This document shows positions 60,582-64,000 of a DNA stretch of 64,000 nt, one piece after another. A program made the position numbers and the translations under genes. Origin of the DNA: Streptomyces sp. ISL-98 (lineage in GTDB: Bacteria > Actinomycetota > Actinomycetes > Streptomycetales > Streptomycetaceae). The stretch covers positions 25,051-89,050 of the forward strand of contig NZ_JAGGPB010000056.1 in the NCBI RefSeq assembly GCF_018614055.1, in the 5' to 3' direction. Every line of letters begins with the position of its first letter. Position 1 is the stretch's first letter. Below the pieces are notes generated by a model. It saw only the letters and a list, made by a program, of their open reading frames with translations. It was not told the origin of the DNA and ran no database searches.

Positions 60582-61255
60582 CGCTTCACCGCCACCTTCT
60601 TGCTCACCCAGCCGAGGAACAGTCCGGTCGGGAGGGTGAGGCAGATGAATCCGAAGGCGAAGATGGCCGAGATGAGAATGAGCTGAGCCTCGTTCTCGAT
60701 CATTTCCCGCATCAGCGCCGCGGCCTCGGCGACACCGATCGCGGCGGCCACCGTCGTGTTCTTGGTCAGTGCGATCAGCACATTCGCCAGCGGACCCACC
60801 ACGGAGCGGAAGGCCTGCGGAAGGACGATGAGCGTCAGCGTGTGGGTGAAGCTCAGGCCGACGGCGCGCGCCGCCTCCGTCTGGCCGACGGGCACCGTGT
60901 TGATGCCGGACCGCAGCGCCTCGCAGACGAAAGCGGCGGTGTAGGCGATGAAGCCGAGGACTGCGAGCCTGAAGTTGATGGTCTTGAAGTCGTCGGCACC
61001 GAGGCTGACGCCGAGCGTCTGGAAGAGGCCCAGCGAGGTGAAGACGATGATCACCGTCAGGGGGATGTTCCGGACGACGTTGACATAGCCGGTGCCGAAG
61101 GCGCGCATCAGCGGCACGGGGCTGACCCGCATGGCGGCCAGAATGGTTCCCCAGATGAGCGAGCCGATGGCGGAATAGACAGTGAGCTGCACCGTCACCC
61201 AGAAGGCCGCCCACAGGTCGTAACCCTCAAGAAAGTCGAACACGATCTCCCACAT
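60578..61255 (-). CDS. gluC: Glutamate ABC transporter permease GluC
   Basis: 225 aa. Conserved segments are VVRNIPLTVIIVFTSLGLFQ and the EAA loop GQTEAARAVGLSFTHTLTLI that docks the ATPase. It forms a heterodimer with GluD in the membrane and takes substrate from the GluB lipoprotein. The start is 64 bp after the gluB stop and its stop overlaps the gluD start. Confidence 0.92.
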   Translation of the reverse strand: MWEIVFDFLEGYDLWAAFWVTVQLTVYSAIGSLIWGTILAAMRVSPVPLMRAFGTGYVNVVRNIPLTVIIVFTSLGLFQTLGVSLGADDFKTINFRLAVLGFIAYTAAFVCEALRSGINTVPVGQTEAARAVGLSFTHTLTLIVLPQAFRSVVGPLANVLIALTKNTTVAAAIGVAEAAALMREMIENEAQLILISAIFAFGFICLTLPTGLFLGWVSKKVAVKR

Positions 61256-61319
61256 TTCCGCATGTGTGGACGGCTCGGCGCGCCACAGCTGTGCGCGGCG
61301 CGCCGGTCAGTGACCTGCT

Positions 61320-62162
61320 TCACTTGACGATGTTGCCGATCTTCGGGGCGGGCTCGTTCTTGTAGTTGGCCGGGCCGAGGTTCTTCTCCACGTACTCGTC
61401 CCAGGAGCCGTCCGAGACCATCTTCTCCAGGGCAGTGTTGATCTTGCCCTTGAGATCGCTGCCCTTCGGGACTCCGATGCCGTAGTTCTCATTGCTCAGC
61501 TTGAAGCCGCCGAGCTTGAACTTGCCCTTGAACTGCTCCTGCGCGGCGTAACCGGCGAGGACCGCGTCGTCGGTGGTCACGGCGTCGATGACCTTGTTCT
61601 CCAGGCCGGTCAGGCACTCCGAGTAGCCGCCGTACTCCTGCAGTTGAGCCTTCGGCGCAAGCTTCGTCTTGACGTTCTGCGCCGAGGTGGACCCGGTGAC
61701 CGAGCAGAGCTTCTTGTTGTTCAGGTCCTCGGGCTTCTTGATGGAGTCGTCGTCCGCCCGGGTCATGATGTCCTGGTGCGCCAGGAGGTAGGGGCCGGCG
61801 AAATCGACCTTCTGCGCGCGTTCGTCATTGATCGAGTAGGTGGCCGCGATGAAGTCGACGTCGCCGCGCTGGAGCAGCGTCTCGCGGTCGGCGCTCTTGG
61901 CCTCCTTCCATTCGATGTCGCCTGCCTCGTGGCCGAGTTCCTTGGCCAGATACGTCGCCACGTCGACGTCCAGGCCCGTGTACTTGCCGTCCGGGGTCTT
62001 CAGGCCGAGGCCCGGCTGGTCGAACTTGATGCCGACGGTGATCTTGCCGCCACCGCCGTCCGTACCGCCGCCGCCGTCGTCGTCGCCGCCCCCGCAGGCC
62101 GAGGCCGTCAGGGAAAGCGCGAGCGCAGCGGCAGCCGCGGCGGAGACCTTGCGAACGTTCAT
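61320..62162 (-). CDS. gluB: Glutamate-binding lipoprotein GluB
   Basis: 280 aa from ATG 62162, with AGGGATG 8 nt upstream; an in-frame ATG at 62171 has no room for a site. The signal peptide ends at lipobox LTASAC (Cys23), followed by a flexible GGGDDDGGGG spacer. The SBP_bac_3 domain shows ITVGIKFDQPGLGLK, GLDVDVATYLAKELG and VDFIAATYSINDERA. It delivers glutamate (or a close amino acid) to GluCD. Confidence 0.92.
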   Translation of the reverse strand: MNVRKVSAAAAAALALSLTASACGGGDDDGGGGTDGGGGKITVGIKFDQPGLGLKTPDGKYTGLDVDVATYLAKELGHEAGDIEWKEAKSADRETLLQRGDVDFIAATYSINDERAQKVDFAGPYLLAHQDIMTRADDDSIKKPEDLNNKKLCSVTGSTSAQNVKTKLAPKAQLQEYGGYSECLTGLENKVIDAVTTDDAVLAGYAAQEQFKGKFKLGGFKLSNENYGIGVPKGSDLKGKINTALEKMVSDGSWDEYVEKNLGPANYKNEPAPKIGNIVK

Positions 62163-62200
62163 GGTGATCATCCCTGGGGATTGATGTGGGGGGTGTGGAT

Positions 62201-62983
62201 CTAGTGGTGAAGGATCTTCGACAGGAAGTCCTTCGCACGGTCGCTGCGCGGGTTGCTGAAGAATTCGTCGGGCGTTGTCTCTTCCACGATCCGTCCGTCC
62301 GCCATGAAGACCACACGGTTGGCGGCCGAACGGGCGAAGCCCATCTCGTGGGTGATGACGACCATGGTCATTCCAGAGCGGGCGAGCTGCTGCATGACCT
62401 CCAGCACCTCGTTGATCATCTCGGGGTCGAGCGCCGAGGTCGGCTCGTCGAAGAGCATGATCTTCGGGTCCATGGCCAGCGCTCTGGCGATCGCCACGCG
62501 CTGCTGCTGGCCGCCGGAGAGCTGGGCGGGATACTTGTCCGCCTGATTGCCGACACCCACCCGGTCGAGGAGGGAGCGCGCCCGCTCCTCGGCGGCCTTC
62601 TTGTCCTTCTTGCGGACCTTGATCTGGCCCAGCGTCACGTTCTGCAGCACGGTCTTGTGCGCGAAGAGGTTGAAGGACTGGAAGACCATGCCCACGTCGG
62701 CCCGCAGTCTGGCCAGCTCACGGCCCTCGGCGGGCATCGGCTTGCCGTCGATGGCGATCTCGCCCGAGTCGATGGTCTCCAAACGGTTGATGGCGCGGCA
62801 CAGTGTGGACTTCCCGCCCCCGGACGGTCCGATCACGACCACGACCTCGCCACTGGCGATGGTCAGGTCGATGTCCTGAAGCACATGCAGCGCGCCGAAG
62901 TGCTTATTGACGTTGTTCAGCACGACCAGGGCATCGCGTGGGCCTGGCATGGCATCTTCCTTGGTCAGAGGTACTCCGCTCAT
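62201..62983 (-). CDS. gluA: Glutamate ABC transporter ATP-binding protein GluA
   Basis: 260 aa from ATG 62983. Walker A GPSGGGKST (about 52-60), QLSGGQQQRVAIARAL and IMLFDEPTSALDPEM are intact, and the FQSFNLFAHKTVLQN loop is typical of polar amino-acid ATPases. The starting residues MSGVPLTKEDA resemble the N-terminus of other GluA proteins. ATG 62950, which has a better site (AAGGA at 7 nt), would give a protein 11 residues shorter. First gene of the cluster. Confidence 0.9.
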   Translation of the reverse strand: MSGVPLTKEDAMPGPRDALVVLNNVNKHFGALHVLQDIDLTIASGEVVVVIGPSGGGKSTLCRAINRLETIDSGEIAIDGKPMPAEGRELARLRADVGMVFQSFNLFAHKTVLQNVTLGQIKVRKKDKKAAEERARSLLDRVGVGNQADKYPAQLSGGQQQRVAIARALAMDPKIMLFDEPTSALDPEMINEVLEVMQQLARSGMTMVVITHEMGFARSAANRVVFMADGRIVEETTPDEFFSNPRSDRAKDFLSKILHH

Positions 62984-63064
62984 CGGGTTCATAGTCCGTC
63001 CAACCCGAGCGGGCCGCACGCCGGGAGCCGAGCGCTGATCCATGTGCCGCAATGCCAGAGACTT

Positions 63065-63958
63065 TTACCCGGTCGATTTCAGCGCCACCTCGCGCCGCGA
63101 CAGGCACTCCTCCAGGAATCCGAGCGCGCGCAGGTGATAGGAGCGGGCCGCCCAGCCAAGACTGATGTTGTGCCCGGCGTACGGCTGGCGGTCGACAACA
63201 GCTCGCGCCCCGGCCAGCATTCCGGTGAGGGAGGCCACCGCTTCCTCGTCGTGCCGCCACCATCCTTCGTGCTCGGCGAACGTGAGCCTGGCCGGTACGC
63301 GTACGAGCGGAGCGACGTCGGTGATCATGTCCGGCCAGTCGGAGGCCTCCTTGCGCTCCCATGCGGGCACCGGGGCCACCAGCGGTCGGGTGCTGGAGAA
63401 GGTGTCCGGTGGGTACAGCCGCAGTGCGCCCCAGTTCAGCCGCCAGCCCGCGCGACTGCGCGCATCGGGCAATTCGTCCAGGTCGATGGCGTACTGGTGA
63501 CCGCACCCGGAGATGTCCAGTCCGATGAATGTCTCCTCGGCAGCGCCGGCGGCAGCGGCGGTCAGCGCGAGCTTGCCCCCGAAGGAGTGGGCGATCAGAA
63601 AGAACCCCGCGCCCACCGGGTGCCGGCGCGCGAATGCGGCCAGTGCCGTGTGCAGGGTCATGGACTGGGCGGCGAGTGACTGCCCTTCGGGCAGTTGCGC
63701 GGCCGAGAGCCCGTAGCCGGGGCGGTCCAGGGCGAGAACCGTGAATCCCAGGCCGGCCCCGAGCTCCAGCAGGGACAGACCCGGGCGGGCCTGGCCGTCG
63801 AAGTAGCCGGCCCGCATGCCCCCGCCGTGCACCGCCACCACCACTGCCCTGGGCGGCAGCAGACTCGGCTCGATGAGGAGCCCGGACAGCAGGACACCGT
63901 CGGCGTCCAGGGTGATCCGGCGTACGCGGCGGGAAACGGGATGGAGGATCTCTGTCAT
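63065..63958 (-). CDS. Alpha/beta hydrolase, unknown substrate
   Basis: 297 aa. The oxyanion region is VVAVHGGGMRAGYF (about 39-52), the nucleophile elbow FLIAHSFGGKLAL (Ser about 125), acid near LTFAEHEG and catalytic His in YAGHNISLGWAAR (about 263). The fold and the HGGGM motif suggest an esterase or thioesterase-like hydrolase. It is a single gene upstream of gluA with about 80 bp between, and is unlikely to belong to the transporter. No signal peptide. Confidence 0.82.
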   Translation of the reverse strand: MTEILHPVSRRVRRITLDADGVLLSGLLIEPSLLPPRAVVVAVHGGGMRAGYFDGQARPGLSLLELGAGLGFTVLALDRPGYGLSAAQLPEGQSLAAQSMTLHTALAAFARRHPVGAGFFLIAHSFGGKLALTAAAAGAAEETFIGLDISGCGHQYAIDLDELPDARSRAGWRLNWGALRLYPPDTFSSTRPLVAPVPAWERKEASDWPDMITDVAPLVRVPARLTFAEHEGWWRHDEEAVASLTGMLAGARAVVDRQPYAGHNISLGWAARSYHLRALGFLEECLSRREVALKSTG

Positions 63959-63978
63959 ATACGTCAGCGCTCCGCGGC

Positions 63979-64000
63979 TCAGTCCTTGATTTCGCAGATG
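63979..64000 (-). CDS. Last seven codons of a gene, possibly a biotin carboxyl carrier protein
   Basis: The frame reads ICEIKD followed by TGA. Acyl-CoA carboxylase biotin carrier subunits often end in VICEIKD, hence the guess. Too little is present to be sure. Confidence 0.3.

Noticed and set aside
59664..61214. 516-codon extension of gluD
   Set aside because: The extra N-terminal part overlaps gluC in another frame. The permease begins at 60581 with the usual 4-bp overlap.
1..64000. tRNA, rRNA, transposase or attachment sites
   Set aside because: I looked for tRNA cloverleaf signatures, long RNA-like segments and DDE-type transposase motifs and found none I could support.

Overview
The window is about 70% GC with codon use, gene families and gene order typical of a Streptomyces chromosome: a CvnA-like kinase, a streptophobe family protein, an F420-dependent LLM oxidoreductase, SigB-type partner-switch genes, a second ctaD and a gluABCD cluster. 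No tRNA, rRNA, CRISPR array or complete insertion sequence was recognised.

Region 1 (1.3-15.8 kb) is the most interesting part. A long leftward assembly holds a FecB/FecC/FecD/FecE-type metallophore importer, then a 45-codon cysteine-free peptide gene, then a YcaO/TOMM-type RiPP operon: leader-binding protein, CocE/NonD hydrolase, YcaO, SagB-type dehydrogenase and a CydDC-like ABC exporter pair. A divergent beta-propeller gene shares the importer promoter. A perfect 7-1-7 Fur/Zur-family box lies at that promoter, and a degenerate one lies at the start of the peptide operon. A third, closer to the Zur consensus as I recall it, controls a COG0701 permease/TIGR03943 pair with His-rich loops at 57.8-59.6 kb. 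Together these suggest a zinc (or iron) starvation regulon that includes a possible ribosomally made metallophore. The product is inferred and not shown.

Region 2 (15.9-27.3 kb) holds a DJ-1/PfpI protein behind a 16-bp palindrome, a small antitoxin-like protein, a methyltransferase, a monooxygenase, a TetR regulator and galE. A membrane GGDEF-EAL protein follows, fused in frame and without a stop codon to an alpha-oxoamine synthase that has its own ribosome-binding site. An NNMT-like methyltransferase and a convergent GH15 glucoamylase/trehalase end the region.

Region 3 (27.3-33.9 kb) is a three-gene NHLM-type bacteriocin exporter. A strong hairpin separates it from its double-glycine precursor, which has no cysteine. 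No maturation enzyme is nearby.

Region 4 (34.5-42.5 kb) holds an SPW-repeat protein, an FHA-FHA-ABC transporter, an SH3-like protein with a tail of TQVV-type repeats, a Ser/Thr kinase, a streptophobe protein and a DUF6777-like protein. The repeated Thr motifs look like a phosphorylation scaffold linking the kinase to the FHA domains.

Region 5 (42.5-57.6 kb) holds an orphan ctaD, redox and stress genes, and a zone of decayed genes at 49.2-53.4 kb: a truncated CBS protein, a shortened DUF6766 protein, a frameshifted methyltransferase/redox-enzyme remnant and a PP2C phosphatase remnant. A sigma factor/anti-sigma/STAS module, an RpiR regulator and an ATP-binding regulator follow.

Region 6 (57.6-64 kb) holds the Zur-box permease pair, the gluABCD glutamate transporter read leftwards, an alpha/beta hydrolase and the last codons of a further gene at the right edge.
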